DNA of 43,708 bases from an uncultured Oscillospiraceae bacterium (GTDB lineage Bacteria > Bacillota > Clostridia > Oscillospirales > Ruminococcaceae). The notes under the pieces were generated by a model, which searched no databases, was not told where the DNA came from, and worked only from the letters and a program-made list of their open reading frames with translations. The stretch lies in NCBI GenBank assembly GCA_900542145.1, contig UQMF01000018.1, forward strand, positions 1-43,708. Direction: 5' to 3'. A program made the translations under genes and the position numbers. Positions within the stretch are counted from its first letter, which is position 1. Every line of letters starts with the position of its first letter. This document shows positions 7,723-15,991 of this stretch, piece by piece.

Positions 7723-8883
7723 TCAGCAGGGATCATTTCCGGCAGGCAGCGTCACAACGAACACGGTACCGGATTTATTTCCAGGCTCTGCGCGGACGGA
7801 GCCGCCGTGGAGTACCGCAATTTCATGCACGAGCGCAAGCCCGAGTCCAACGCCGCCCATCTGACGGCTTCTCGACTTATCCACACGAAAAAACGGCTGA
7901 AATATGCTTTCCCGGCACTCCTCGGGTATTCCGCAGCCGGTATCAGAAACGCAGACGATCGCATTATTGTTCTCCTTGTGCACCGAAACGCTGACAGAGC
8001 CGCCCTGCCGGTTATACTTGACTGCATTTTCAATAAGATTGAACACCAGCCGATATATCAGCGCGTCGCTGCCTGTTATCACGACATTGTCGCAGTCCTG
8101 TTCCATTGTGATATCATTCTGACAGGCAAGAGGAGCCAGGTCCGTAATTATTTCATCAACTAGCGGCGCAAGCTCAATACGGTCAGAGCGCGGCGCTGAA
8201 CTGAGATTGCTCATTTCAAGAAGCGTATGCACCAGTTTGGAAAGCCTGTCAAGCTGCTCTGCCTGCGAACGTACAAGTTCCGCCGTATCGCCTTCCATAT
8301 TCTTATGCTCTGCGGCAAAAAGCTCCAGTTTTGTCTGCATTATTGCGAGCGGCGTGCGAAGTTCATGTGCGGCATTTCCAGAAAACTGGCGCTGTGTTGC
8401 GAACGATTCCGAAAGCCGGTCGAGCATCAGGTTCACCGAAACGCTGAGCTGCCGGAACTCACTTAACGTATTCTCGTTGAGCCGTATGTCCGTGATACTG
8501 TCCTGGTCGATTCTTTCAGCCTGCTGGGAAAGCTGTCTGAGCGGTTTCAGCGCCTGTCCGCTGACGAAATAGGCTATCGCCGCACTGACGATAGTCACCG
8601 CGATCGTGATCAGCCAGCCCTTCCGCCCGAAATCCGTCTTTACATCATATGCTTCATCTGAAAACCGGCTGATAAATTCCGACATCTGACTGTCCGATAT
8701 CTCAATCGCAAGACCGTCCGGATCTTCGGAGGATTCCGGCGTATATTCAAATACAAACCCATTGAGCGAATCAATGCTGACAGCCCCGGAATGATAAAGC
8801 AGAAGATTAAGGCCTATGCAGGTTCCCGCGATCAGCAGCGCTGTCAGCAGGGTTATTCGCCATTGCAGTGACAGTCTTTTCAT
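7723..8883 (-). CDS. Sensor histidine kinase with HAMP domain
   Basis: A 386-residue membrane kinase. TM1 is about residues 9-30, a short extracytoplasmic sensor loop follows, TM2 is about 90-108, then a HAMP linker to about 160. The phospho-acceptor is His173 in the H-box FSGNAAHELRTPLA. The ATPase domain shows the N-box NLIENAVKYN, the G1 box DTGCGIP, the F-box FQPFFRVD and the G2 box GVGLGLALV. It follows the response regulator with an ATGA overlap. The pair is divergent from the redox module at 9687-11612, which is its likely target. The sensor loop has no motif that tells the signal. Confidence 0.92.
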   Translation of the reverse strand: MKRLSLQWRITLLTALLIAGTCIGLNLLLYHSGAVSIDSLNGFVFEYTPESSEDPDGLAIEISDSQMSEFISRFSDEAYDVKTDFGRKGWLITIAVTIVSAAIAYFVSGQALKPLRQLSQQAERIDQDSITDIRLNENTLSEFRQLSVSVNLMLDRLSESFATQRQFSGNAAHELRTPLAIMQTKLELFAAEHKNMEGDTAELVRSQAEQLDRLSKLVHTLLEMSNLSSAPRSDRIELAPLVDEIITDLAPLACQNDITMEQDCDNVVITGSDALIYRLVFNLIENAVKYNRQGGSVSVSVHKENNNAIVCVSDTGCGIPEECRESIFQPFFRVDKSRSRQMGGVGLGLALVHEIAVLHGGSVRAEPGNKSGTVFVVTLPAGNDPC

Positions 8884-9557
8884 TTGTCATTTCCTCCTAT
8901 CACATATCCCTCTCCAACGCGGTTCACGACAGGGTCGTAACCAAGCGCAGCGCGGAGTTTCCTGCGCAGCGCCGAAATGTGAACGCGTATCGAATTACTG
9001 AAGCTGTCCACACTTCCATCCCAGACATGTTCAATAAGCTCCTCCTGGCTTACCGGGCGGCCCTCGTGCAGCATGAGGTATTCAAGCACGCCGGTTTCCT
9101 TACGGGTAAGCGAAACCGGTGCGCCGTCAACTGAAGCGATCCTTGTACGGGTATCGTAAACAAGTTTTCCGCATTTCAGGCAGACATCGCGCTGAATGAA
9201 CTGACGGCGCGTCAGGCTGCGTATGCGCGCTTCGAGTTCCGCCAGATGGAACGGTTTGGAAAGATAGTCGTTCGCGCCTGCGTCCAGCCCATCCACCTTG
9301 TCGGTTATCTCACTGCGTGCAGAGAGAATTAGCACGGGAGTTTCATCATTCACTGCCCGGAATTCTCGCAGTATGGTCATTCCGTCCACGCCGGGCAGGT
9401 TGAGGTCAAGCAGGACCAGGTCGTAATACTCAACTGCAAGCAGCTCACGGGCTTCATTGCCATCGCCGCATGCGTCTGTTTCATAGCCGTCCAGACGCAG
9501 CTTTTTCGTGATATCGTCACGCAGGGATTTCTCATCTTCAACAACTAGTAAACGCAT
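8880..9557 (-). CDS. OmpR/PhoB family response regulator
   Basis: A 225-residue regulator with a receiver domain (residues 1-115; acidic pocket at VVEDE, phospho-acceptor Asp51 in LLDLNLPG, Lys in the SKPF motif) and a C-terminal winged-helix DNA-binding domain (about 125-222; RKETGVLEYLMLH and SIRVHISALRRKL recognition helix). It is transcribed before the kinase. A GTTAA-N7-TTAAC dyad lies between this gene and the divergent redox module and is a candidate binding site. Confidence 0.92.
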   Translation of the reverse strand: MRLLVVEDEKSLRDDITKKLRLDGYETDACGDGNEARELLAVEYYDLVLLDLNLPGVDGMTILREFRAVNDETPVLILSARSEITDKVDGLDAGANDYLSKPFHLAELEARIRSLTRRQFIQRDVCLKCGKLVYDTRTRIASVDGAPVSLTRKETGVLEYLMLHEGRPVSQEELIEHVWDGSVDSFSNSIRVHISALRRKLRAALGYDPVVNRVGEGYVIGGNDK

Positions 9558-9612
9558 TTTTGCCCTCCATTATAATAGTATTTATATTATAGCACATTCC
9601 GATAAAATTTGT

Positions 9613-9657
9613 GTTAATTTCCGCTTAACAGAAAATTTATACTCCATGTGGTATAAT
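9613..9657 (+). promoter_or_regulatory. Promoter and putative response-regulator box
   Basis: TATAAT at 9652-9657 has no good -35 at the right distance (CAGAAA at 9629-9634). Just upstream lies the dyad GTTAA (9613-9617), 7 bp, TTAAC (9625-9629). A weak -35 with a dyad beside it fits activation by the divergently encoded regulator. The assignment is inference from position. Confidence 0.5.
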
Positions 9658-9686
9658 CATATCATCAAAGAACGGAGGCTGAAATC

Positions 9687-9830
9687 ATGACAAGGAAAAA
9701 AGCGCTTGTACAGTCGCTTCTGCTGCTTGCCGGAATATTGATGATATGTTTCGGGATATGGCGCGGAGAGGCGGAAACTGTTCTGTCAAAGGCGATACGT
9801 CTGTGTATGGAGTGTGTGGGAATTGGATAA
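9687..9830 (+). CDS. CD1871A-type CXXC motif mini-protein
   Basis: A 47-residue protein: basic N-terminus MTRKK, one membrane helix (about residues 7-24, LVQSLLLLAGILMICFGIW), then a short tail ending in the CxxC motif LCMECVGIG (two cysteines three apart) at the C-terminus. This is the pattern of the CD1871A family, named after a Clostridioides difficile locus. GGAGG at 9674-9678 precedes ATG 9687. It is the first gene of the redox module, and its stop overlaps the next start. The tail would place a dithiol at the membrane surface next to the ferredoxin-like and thioredoxin-like partners encoded downstream. A role in electron or thiol transfer is inferred. Confidence 0.8.
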   Translation: MTRKKALVQSLLLLAGILMICFGIWRGEAETVLSKAIRLCMECVGIG

Positions 9831-10743
9831 GAAGAAAAAAACGAAAAAGATATGTTTCCTTGCCCGTTTCCGTGGGCTGATACAGGCGGCAGCTGCAATA
9901 CTGACAAATATCCACCTGCCGAATTTCTTTAAGGGAACGTTATATCAGGGAAAAGGGAAATACGCCTGCGTCCCGGGACTTAACTGCTATTCCTGCCCCG
10001 GAGCCGCCGGAGCCTGTCCCATTGGCGCATTTCAGGCGGTCATAGGCTCATCAAAATTCAAGTTTTCCTACTATATCACGGGCACGCTGATTCTTATGGG
10101 AGTGCTTCTGGGACGATTTATCTGCGGCTTCCTGTGCCCTTTCGGCTGGCTTCAGGAGCTTCTGCATAAGATCCCTGTACCGAAGCTGTCCACCAGAAAG
10201 CTGAAGCCGCTGAGGTATTTGAAATACGTCATACTGGCGGTTTTTGTGATAATGCTTCCGCTGATCGTTGTAAACGAGCTTGGAATGGGCGACCCGTTCT
10301 TCTGCAAGTATATTTGCCCACAGGGAGTCGTGGAGGGCGCTATTCCGCTGGCGACAGCGAACGAGGGCATACGAAACGCTCTCGGAGCGCTGTTCTCCTG
10401 GAAAACCGGCGTTCTGCTGGCGGTGGTCACGGCAAGTATGTTTATTTACCGGCCGTTCTGCAAATGGATCTGTCCTCTGGGAGCGTTCTATGCGCTGCTG
10501 AACCGCGTGTCGCTTTTCCAGATGAAAGTTGACAAGAGCAAGTGCGTTTCCTGCGGCGCCTGTGCAAAAGCCTGCAAGATGGACGTTGACATCACAAAAA
10601 GCCCCAACCATTCCGAATGTATCCGCTGCGGAATGTGCATGAAATCCTGCCCGACCGGAGCAATATGCTACAAGTACGGGTTTGGAAATAAATCCGGCGA
10701 TAAAGCCTGCAATTCAGATGAAACAAAGGAGATAACAAAATGA
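9823..10743 (+). CDS. Membrane 4Fe-4S ferredoxin-type protein (NapH/RnfB-like)
   Basis: About 306 residues. Membrane helices hold NapH-like cysteine pairs (CGFLCPFGW, CKYICPQG, CKWICPLG), and a second Cys-rich stretch near the N-terminus reads NCYSCPGAAGACPIGA. The C-terminus has two ferredoxin clusters, CVSCGACAKAC and CIRCGMCMKSCP. Such proteins carry electrons across or along the membrane to an extracytoplasmic partner. The start is uncertain: TTG at 9823 overlaps the mini-protein stop, GTG at 9814 is also in frame; neither has a strong ribosome site, so coupling is likely. The next gene starts inside its stop (ATGA). With the TlpA-like lipoprotein downstream it forms a probable route for reducing disulfides or oxidants outside the cell. 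Confidence 0.85.
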   Translation: MDKKKKTKKICFLARFRGLIQAAAAILTNIHLPNFFKGTLYQGKGKYACVPGLNCYSCPGAAGACPIGAFQAVIGSSKFKFSYYITGTLILMGVLLGRFICGFLCPFGWLQELLHKIPVPKLSTRKLKPLRYLKYVILAVFVIMLPLIVVNELGMGDPFFCKYICPQGVVEGAIPLATANEGIRNALGALFSWKTGVLLAVVTASMFIYRPFCKWICPLGAFYALLNRVSLFQMKVDKSKCVSCGACAKACKMDVDITKSPNHSECIRCGMCMKSCPTGAICYKYGFGNKSGDKACNSDETKEITK

Positions 10744-11612
10744 ACAGAAAAAAGATAACAGCAATCACAGCCTGCCTTATCATGGCGCTTTCGCTCACTG
10801 CCTGCGGCAGCCAGACTTCACAGCCGGGGCAGTCCTCGCAGTCAGCGCAGAATACCCAGACTGCGGACAGCGGCTCTGTAACGGAGCAGGATCTGCTTGA
10901 CGAAGAAAACAAGATACTCTCCGAAAACCAGGAGCTGTGGGAAAAGGTGTTTGGCGCAATGGACAAAAACGTCACGAACAGCGACCTGAGCAAGAACTAC
11001 GGCGAGTTCCTGCTTGACACCATTGAAAAGGCAAAGGATCAGTTCACTGACGAGGAATACGAAACTCTGCGCGCAGGAGCGGAAAAAATACGCGATATCG
11101 AAAACCAGATAGCGCAGCTTCCGCAGGACGATTCATCGTCGGATACAGCTTCGGCGAACTCTTTTCCGCAGTTTGACGGATACGATCTTGACGGAAATAA
11201 GGTCGACAGCAGCCTGTTTTCCAACAATGAATTTACGGTCGTGAACTTCTGGTTCAGCGGCTGCAAGCCCTGCGTTGCGGAACTTGGCGAGCTTGACAAG
11301 CTGAACAAGAAAATAAGCGAACAGGGCGGCGAGGTTATCGGAATAAACGTTGAGACCCTGGACGGCAACGAACAGAACATCGAAACCGCTAAGCAGATAC
11401 TTGAAACAAAGGGTGCTTCATACCGCAATATCTATTTTGATTCCGCAAGCGACGCAGGCAAGTTCTCACTCGGAATAATGGCGTTCCCGACCACATATGT
11501 GATTGATAAAAACGGGAACATAGTCGGCGAGCCGCTTCTCGGCGGCATAGACAGCGAGGAAAACCTCAACACTCTTCTTGATACCATAAGTAAAGCAAAT
11601 TTGGAAAACTGA
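10740..11612 (+). CDS. TlpA-like thioredoxin-fold lipoprotein
   Basis: A 290-residue lipoprotein. The signal peptide ends in the lipobox LTAC with Cys22, followed by a Ser/Gln-rich linker and a helical part with a possible coiled coil (about 50-125). The C-terminal AhpC/TSA-TlpA domain (about 140-288) has its active-site pair in NFWFSGCKPCVAEL (Cys175, Cys178) and the cis-proline block FPTTYVID. The protein would be tethered outside the membrane and act as a thiol-disulfide reductase. It ends the redox module; electrons probably come from the ferredoxin-like membrane protein encoded just before it. ATG 10740 overlaps the upstream stop. Confidence 0.88.
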   Translation: MNRKKITAITACLIMALSLTACGSQTSQPGQSSQSAQNTQTADSGSVTEQDLLDEENKILSENQELWEKVFGAMDKNVTNSDLSKNYGEFLLDTIEKAKDQFTDEEYETLRAGAEKIRDIENQIAQLPQDDSSSDTASANSFPQFDGYDLDGNKVDSSLFSNNEFTVVNFWFSGCKPCVAELGELDKLNKKISEQGGEVIGINVETLDGNEQNIETAKQILETKGASYRNIYFDSASDAGKFSLGIMAFPTTYVIDKNGNIVGEPLLGGIDSEENLNTLLDTISKANLEN

Positions 11613-11713
11613 CATTATAATACAGTTATGTAAGACAATGTTATTTAAGCGTGAAATATTCAGCCACGATAAATAACGCTTGCCAAGCGCCGTCTAATAT
11701 TCCGTGCACACAG

Positions 11714-11748
11714 AAAAGAGAGCTGACTTACAATGTCCGCTCTCTTTT
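11714..11748. terminator. Bidirectional terminator-like hairpin
   Basis: A perfect 10-bp stem, AAAAGAGAGC (11714-11723) with GCTCTCTTTT (11739-11748), with T runs on both strands. It sits between the redox module and the convergent minus-strand genes. The rest of 11613-11873 shows no gene. Confidence 0.75.
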
Positions 11749-11873
11749 GTATTATGCCTGCTTTGTGAATCTTACTGTGCCATCAAAGATGTGTTTTCCG
11801 TATGTGCTGAAAGCAGCCAATCTGGGCGCTGTGAGCACACCTCTGATAACGTTCTGTCTGAACAAGATCCGTC

Positions 11874-12281
11874 TTACACACGCTCAAGGATCATCGTGCC
11901 ATATGCGATGGTCAGACATCCGTTCTCATCCACCGGTATTTCGGCGAATGGGTCTACAGTTTCCCCCAGAACTTCGCCCTCGACCTTGGTATCATAGAAG
12001 AACTTTCCGTTCTCCTCTTTCCACGTGGTCTGTTCAATCGGCGCGAATCCGTCTTTATCGATCACGGCGCCCTGCGACTTTGCCAATTCAAGCTTATCCT
12101 CAGGAACGCGCATAAGCGTGTTCATCATGCCGTCTTCGGTAAATTCGATCCTGTTCGTGAGCATCATGATGATCTCGTCAGCGCAATCTCCCTCAGGCAG
12201 ATTGTCCGGCGTGTAGGACACCGTGCCGCCGTCAGCGGGAAACAGCAATTCCCTGACTTTCCATTTTCCGATAATATTCAT
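11874..12281 (-). CDS. Hypothetical protein, lipocalin-like start
   Basis: A 135-residue soluble protein that I do not recognise. It opens with NIIGKWKVRELLF, the G-x-W pattern seen at the start of lipocalin-like barrels, and the rest is a run of predicted beta strands (IEFTEDGMMNTLM, GKFFYDTKVEGEVLG, GCLTIAYGTMILERV), as expected of a small barrel. No signal peptide. ATG 12281 lies 8 bp after GGAGG; an in-frame TTG at 12302 is less likely. It follows the DUF6935 gene by 53 bp on the same strand. Confidence 0.65.
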   Translation of the reverse strand: MNIIGKWKVRELLFPADGGTVSYTPDNLPEGDCADEIIMMLTNRIEFTEDGMMNTLMRVPEDKLELAKSQGAVIDKDGFAPIEQTTWKEENGKFFYDTKVEGEVLGETVDPFAEIPVDENGCLTIAYGTMILERV

Positions 12282-12334
12282 TGCAACGCCTCCTCTGGTC
12301 AATTAGTATATCGTTAATTGATTCATCAAACGAG

Positions 12335-12916
12335 TTATGCCCATGGGTCCTCAGATTTCGGCGTGCGGACGCCGGTCAGCAGATACTGTTCCCACAGGAA
12401 CCATTTGCCATCAGAACCACGCTGACGCAGCTTTATCGGCCGTGGTGAATCCGCCCCTCCGCAGGGAATAAAGAGCTTCATGTAGCCAGGCTCCTGACCG
12501 GACACATGATTCGATTCTATAACGATCGTGTATGGCTGTGCAGGAGTATAGTTGTTCTCAGGCGTTGAGCCAGCGAAGTAAGTGAATGGCAGATACGTCT
12601 TTCCATCACGGAACCGGTCGTTCAGGAAAGATATCTCCTGTCCGTTCAGGGGGCGCGGTCCACGCAGGAAATTCAGCATCTCCGTGCCGATATTCTTATC
12701 CGCCGCATAAGCGCAAAGTGCGAGGACAGTCAGGGCAGCCGTCTTGAACGGCGAATCCATGCAAGCCTCCGGAAGCGCCTGCATCTCCGCCAGGCTTTCG
12801 GGAAGCGCAGTGAACGTGAAAGTTTCACGTTTTGAGCCTATTGCAGACGCAGCCGAGTTTGCGGCTGTGTTGATCGCCTGATTGGCCGTGCTTTTAAGTT
12901 TGTCGAAGATTCCCAT
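12335..12916 (-). CDS. DUF6935-type protein
   Basis: A 193-residue protein. The N-terminus (MGIFDKLKSTANQAINTAANSAASAIG) is an amphipathic Ala/Asn-rich helix, followed by a compact domain with the blocks FTFTALPESLAEMQALPEA, SPFKTAALTVLALCAYAADK, FLRGPRPLNG, and near the C-terminus KLRQRGSDGKWFLWEQYLL and a terminal SEDPWA. I recognise this arrangement from DUF6935 proteins common in Ruminococcus and relatives; function unknown. It starts at ATG 12916 after AAAGGAG. Lack of a signal peptide and the name-like phage-shock style N-terminal helix suggest a cytoplasmic, possibly membrane-surface protein. Confidence 0.8.
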   Translation of the reverse strand: MGIFDKLKSTANQAINTAANSAASAIGSKRETFTFTALPESLAEMQALPEACMDSPFKTAALTVLALCAYAADKNIGTEMLNFLRGPRPLNGQEISFLNDRFRDGKTYLPFTYFAGSTPENNYTPAQPYTIVIESNHVSGQEPGYMKLFIPCGGADSPRPIKLRQRGSDGKWFLWEQYLLTGVRTPKSEDPWA

Positions 12917-12947
12917 TGTTAAACTCCTTTCAGAATGAATTATGACT

Positions 12948-14222
12948 TCAGCCTGCGCCTTCGCAGACATAAAGTGTGTAATTTATCCCGTTCCCAGGAT
13001 ATTTATACGGTTTGGTGCAGCCTTTATCAAGGTACACCGTACCCCACCGGCAGTACTCAGCCGCATCAAACTCCCAGTCCGAGGGAATCCGGAAAGTCTG
13101 TTTTACCGTTATGCCATCAGAGTAGAGGAGGTTGAGCGTCACGGTGCGCAGCGGCTTTTTCCACGCTGCGATCGTATCCGGCTCGGTAACTTTCTTGCCA
13201 TAGTCAAACTTTGCCGTGTAGTATGACACGTCATTTTCATCGAACGACTCGACTTTCTTCAGTGCGAGGGTTCCGCGGTCAACTGTATATACGGTGCTTG
13301 AAGAGCCATAATCTATGAAGAACATTTCTTCTTCCTGAGTGCAGGTGAGACGGATAAATTCCTCTCCATCACCCGGAAGCATCATGTTGGCGACATAATC
13401 ATCGAGCCATTCGGGCGAAGTGTCGGCAGGCATTACGCTGACCTTGCCGTTGTCGTCGGTGTAAAAGCTGTACTCATCATAGTGTCCAACTGACCCTACA
13501 TCAATCCAGAAAGCATATCCGTTGTCAGTTTTGACCGAATGGGAGATCGCCCCGAATCCGTTTGAATAATCCTCGGTAATGGTGAGATTCTCGTATATCG
13601 GGAGCAGGTTTGAAAGAAGATTTGCGTCATGAAGAAGTTCCGGCGTAAAATCAAGGTCGTAAAACTCGCTGCGGCTGAAGTCAGAGAGTGCATAGCCGTC
13701 ATTTCCCTTATTGAACCCGATGTTGAATACGGTCTCCTCGACTGCGTTGAAGCGCAGATGCTCGCGTATCGTGACTACGAAAGTGTTGTCTCCGGTTTCC
13801 TCGCAGTTCACCTCAGAGGAAACTCCGAGATACGAACGAAAATATTCATAAATATCGGGAAATTCCCAGCAGGTTTTGCCGTCGTTGACCACGCATTTTG
13901 TGTTGACTGTATCCGGAGGAGCTGCGGCAGTCTTCCCGTTCAGTATGACGTTCTGAATTTTTATCAGCTGATCACCGGACAGCACAGCGTCGTCTGATAA
14001 TTCAAGATTCGCCTTGTATGCCGCATACCAGCCTGCCGTGTTCCATGCGAATTCCGGTGTGTCCGTGTCAATGCTGCCGTTCCATGCCAGTGTGCGGTAG
14101 GAAAGGGCGGCAGATATTGCGAGAGCTTCCAGGTCATCAAATTCAGTGTTTTCGGTTCTGCATCCGGCAATACTGGAGATAAAGAGGGATATCGCTGAGA
14201 TGATAGAAATAATTCTGTTCAT
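12948..14222 (-). CDS. Hypothetical lipoprotein, 424 residues
   Basis: The signal peptide MNRIISIISAISLFISSIAGC ends in the lipobox SIAGC with Cys21. The mature part is acidic and beta-rich; it has no catalytic motif I recognise. Pieces such as AEEIFRLTCTQEEEMFFIDYG-like strands and RGTLALKKVESFDENDV suggest a LolA/outer-leaflet-type fold with many strands, but this is not a family call. The start is at ATG 14222; another ATG at 14234 is in frame. A perfect hairpin lies just upstream. It precedes the DUF6935 gene by 31 bp and probably shares its transcript. Confidence 0.7.
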   Translation of the reverse strand: MNRIISIISAISLFISSIAGCRTENTEFDDLEALAISAALSYRTLAWNGSIDTDTPEFAWNTAGWYAAYKANLELSDDAVLSGDQLIKIQNVILNGKTAAAPPDTVNTKCVVNDGKTCWEFPDIYEYFRSYLGVSSEVNCEETGDNTFVVTIREHLRFNAVEETVFNIGFNKGNDGYALSDFSRSEFYDLDFTPELLHDANLLSNLLPIYENLTITEDYSNGFGAISHSVKTDNGYAFWIDVGSVGHYDEYSFYTDDNGKVSVMPADTSPEWLDDYVANMMLPGDGEEFIRLTCTQEEEMFFIDYGSSSTVYTVDRGTLALKKVESFDENDVSYYTAKFDYGKKVTEPDTIAAWKKPLRTVTLNLLYSDGITVKQTFRIPSDWEFDAAEYCRWGTVYLDKGCTKPYKYPGNGINYTLYVCEGAG

Positions 14223-14234
14223 GATCCTTACCAT

Positions 14235-14255
14235 AGCTTTCGACGAGCGAAAGCT
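14235..14255. promoter_or_regulatory. Perfect 8-bp hairpin upstream of the lipoprotein gene
   Basis: AGCTTTCG (14235-14242), 5-base loop, CGAAAGCT (14248-14255), ending at the first possible start codon. It could act on translation of the lipoprotein. The remaining bases to 14470 contain no gene I can support. Confidence 0.45.
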
Positions 14256-14470
14256 TTCCTTTCTCCCCGTTTCGGGGGTGGTTCTCAGAGAGGATTCGTT
14301 TTGTCGGAAAAGTGCGAAAGTTATGGGATACGCGGAGAAACGTTCAGGCAGCTGCTGGCTGAAATACAGCCGACCTGTTCAAACGAGCGTTCACGCGCCT
14401 GTTTGTGTTATACTGTGCTTGACTCAAAGAATTTCATGGGGCTTTTCTGCATAATTAGGTTCGATCAGCG

Positions 14471-15334
14471 TTATTGTATCTTTTCTGCTGCAAGTGCATG
14501 GAAAGCGCTGATGAGTTCTTCTCCCGCTTCTATCGGTGCGGATTCTGATGTACCGTCCGTAAAGTCAAACGAGAGTCTGTATGTGGTTTCATCAAGAGCA
14601 ATCAAGCCATCGTCGTCCGGCTCCTCATACTGTCTGACCATTGTTACGAGCTGCTGGTTTTTTATGATCCGGAGTATTTCCTCTGCGTCGTTTTCATTTA
14701 CCTTTTGTCTTTCGACTTGTGTATGTGCGCCGCTGCCGTCGATAACCGCGTCGAACGAAAAATACCAGGTGTTTTCATCCCTTTCAAGCGTATATGAGTA
14801 TGAAGAGGAATAATCCATGCTGCTGCAGCTCACAAAAACAGACGTTATTTCAACGTTTTCTGCCGTCTCATAGTGCTTTTCTGCAAGAGAATAGAGATAT
14901 CTGAGCGCCTTGTCGCAGAAAGCGGTTTCCGTTTCTATGCTGTTTCCATCGGAAAAAGTCATTACGGAGCTGTTCGTCGGTGCGTCAGCTGCATGGAGAA
15001 TACTCAGCGGGCGGTATTTGCTGAGCCGGCTGATCTCGTCTTCCTCTCTGATGATCTCAAGGAATCTCTCAGCGTCTTTGACCGGAATAGGGAATGAATC
15101 GAAAGATGTATACCGACCTTCCTTACTCTGCACATAGCAGCTGGCGGAAAAAAGCCAGTTTTCGTCCTGCTTTTGCAGGGAGAATGCATACACCGGATTG
15201 CATTCCATGCCGTAATACGAGGTACTGGTACCGACAATGTCACCGGCATTGTATTTTTTATTTCCGCTGCATCCGAAAAGGAGTGATAGAATCGCCATAA
15301 TTATTGTCACCCTGCATTTATAGTTCTTTTTCAT
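14471..15334 (-). CDS. Hypothetical lipoprotein, 287 residues
   Basis: The signal peptide ends in the lipobox LLFGC with Cys22. The mature part contains two related halves: each has a Tyr/Ser-rich strand (TSTSYYGMECNPVYAFSLQKQDENWLFSAS and SSMDYSSSYSYTLERDENTWYFSFDA) followed by a helix with VKDAERFLEIIREE or VNENDAEEILRIIKN, then a strand of the type VMTFSDGNSIETE or RLSFDFTDGTSESA. This points to an internal duplication. No known family. It starts at ATG 15334 after GAGGTGA. A TTGATT-17-TATACT promoter lies 300 bp upstream. Confidence 0.7.
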   Translation of the reverse strand: MKKNYKCRVTIIMAILSLLFGCSGNKKYNAGDIVGTSTSYYGMECNPVYAFSLQKQDENWLFSASCYVQSKEGRYTSFDSFPIPVKDAERFLEIIREEDEISRLSKYRPLSILHAADAPTNSSVMTFSDGNSIETETAFCDKALRYLYSLAEKHYETAENVEITSVFVSCSSMDYSSSYSYTLERDENTWYFSFDAVIDGSGAHTQVERQKVNENDAEEILRIIKNQQLVTMVRQYEEPDDDGLIALDETTYRLSFDFTDGTSESAPIEAGEELISAFHALAAEKIQ

Positions 15335-15787
15335 GCTTGGTCACCTCTGAAATTCTCATGTTAGCAAATGGCGGGCAGATAAAACCGCCTTTGATGGCAG
15401 GTGGAACGGATTTATCTTCCAAAGTAATAGTGCACGGTTTTTGAGCGTCTGCTGAATCAATACGCTGATCAGTGCTATTACGCCATTCAGATTGGTATGA
15501 GGTAAGCCATGCGGGAAATATGTCTGCCTTTTATTTTCCGCATATTTTATTATTAATAGACATTGCTTATTGTAAACACGCACTGCAAATCCTACGTTAA
15601 TGCCTGAAAATTACAGTAAGGAATTAATTTGTATAAAGTATAACATAAATTACAAAAAAAATCAAGAGGTAAAACCAAAACAGATTTAATATGCGTCAAG
15701 TTTTATTATACAACATCGTTTATTAAGTGTCCAGGAAAGGAGATACTGTACAACCAATACGCCATATAATCAAGCGAGGTGATGAAT
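15335..15787. other. Intergenic region with minus-strand promoter
   Basis: On the minus strand -35 TTGATT (15660-15665) and -10 TATACT (15637-15642) are 17 bp apart and point toward the lipoprotein gene, leaving a leader of about 300 bases. A 75-codon minus-strand frame (15356-15583) has no family match and is not called. The right part holds the second copy of the 23-bp repeat and the ribosome site of the small gene at 15788. Confidence 0.5.
15695..15717. repeat. 23-bp direct repeat, copy 2
   Basis: Identical to 3974-3996 in the same orientation, 11.7 kb away. Flanking bases differ on both sides and there is no OrfA next to this copy. It lies 71 bp before the small gene that precedes the serine recombinase. 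Confidence 0.7.
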
Positions 15788-15991
15788 ATGGGGATGATAT
15801 TATCCTACACTGCTTCGTGCGGTGCCGCCGTGAATTTCAGAGATGATGGTTACATTGATTCCACCGAAGAGGAACTTGACTTCCGCCGCGAGGAAATGAC
15901 GGGCACTGCCGCGCAGATCGCGCAGGAGATCCAGCTGCGCAATCTGCGCGAAGAGCGGCGGAGCGGCCGTGAATTACCCGGGCGCCGATGA
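15788..15991 (+). CDS. Small protein coupled to the recombinase
   Basis: A 67-residue protein with GAGGTGAT five bases before ATG 15788 (ATG 15782 is in frame but too close to it). The N-terminal part MGMILSYTASCGAAVNFRDD is followed by an acidic, then strongly charged helix (TEEELDFRREEMTGTAAQIAQEIQLRNLREERRSGR). No family recognised. Its stop overlaps the recombinase ATG (ATGA), so the two are translationally coupled. A helper of recombination or an accessory factor of the element is possible but unproven. Confidence 0.6.
   Translation: MGMILSYTASCGAAVNFRDDGYIDSTEEELDFRREEMTGTAAQIAQEIQLRNLREERRSGRELPGRR

Noticed and set aside
14301..14813. Plus-strand frame of 170 codons
   Set aside because: Mostly antisense to the lipoprotein gene; the non-overlapping first part has no recognisable sequence or ribosome site.
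15356..15583. 75-codon minus-strand frame in the leader of the lipoprotein gene
   Set aside because: Weak start context and no family; the stretch may be a dispersed repeat, but that cannot be shown from one copy.
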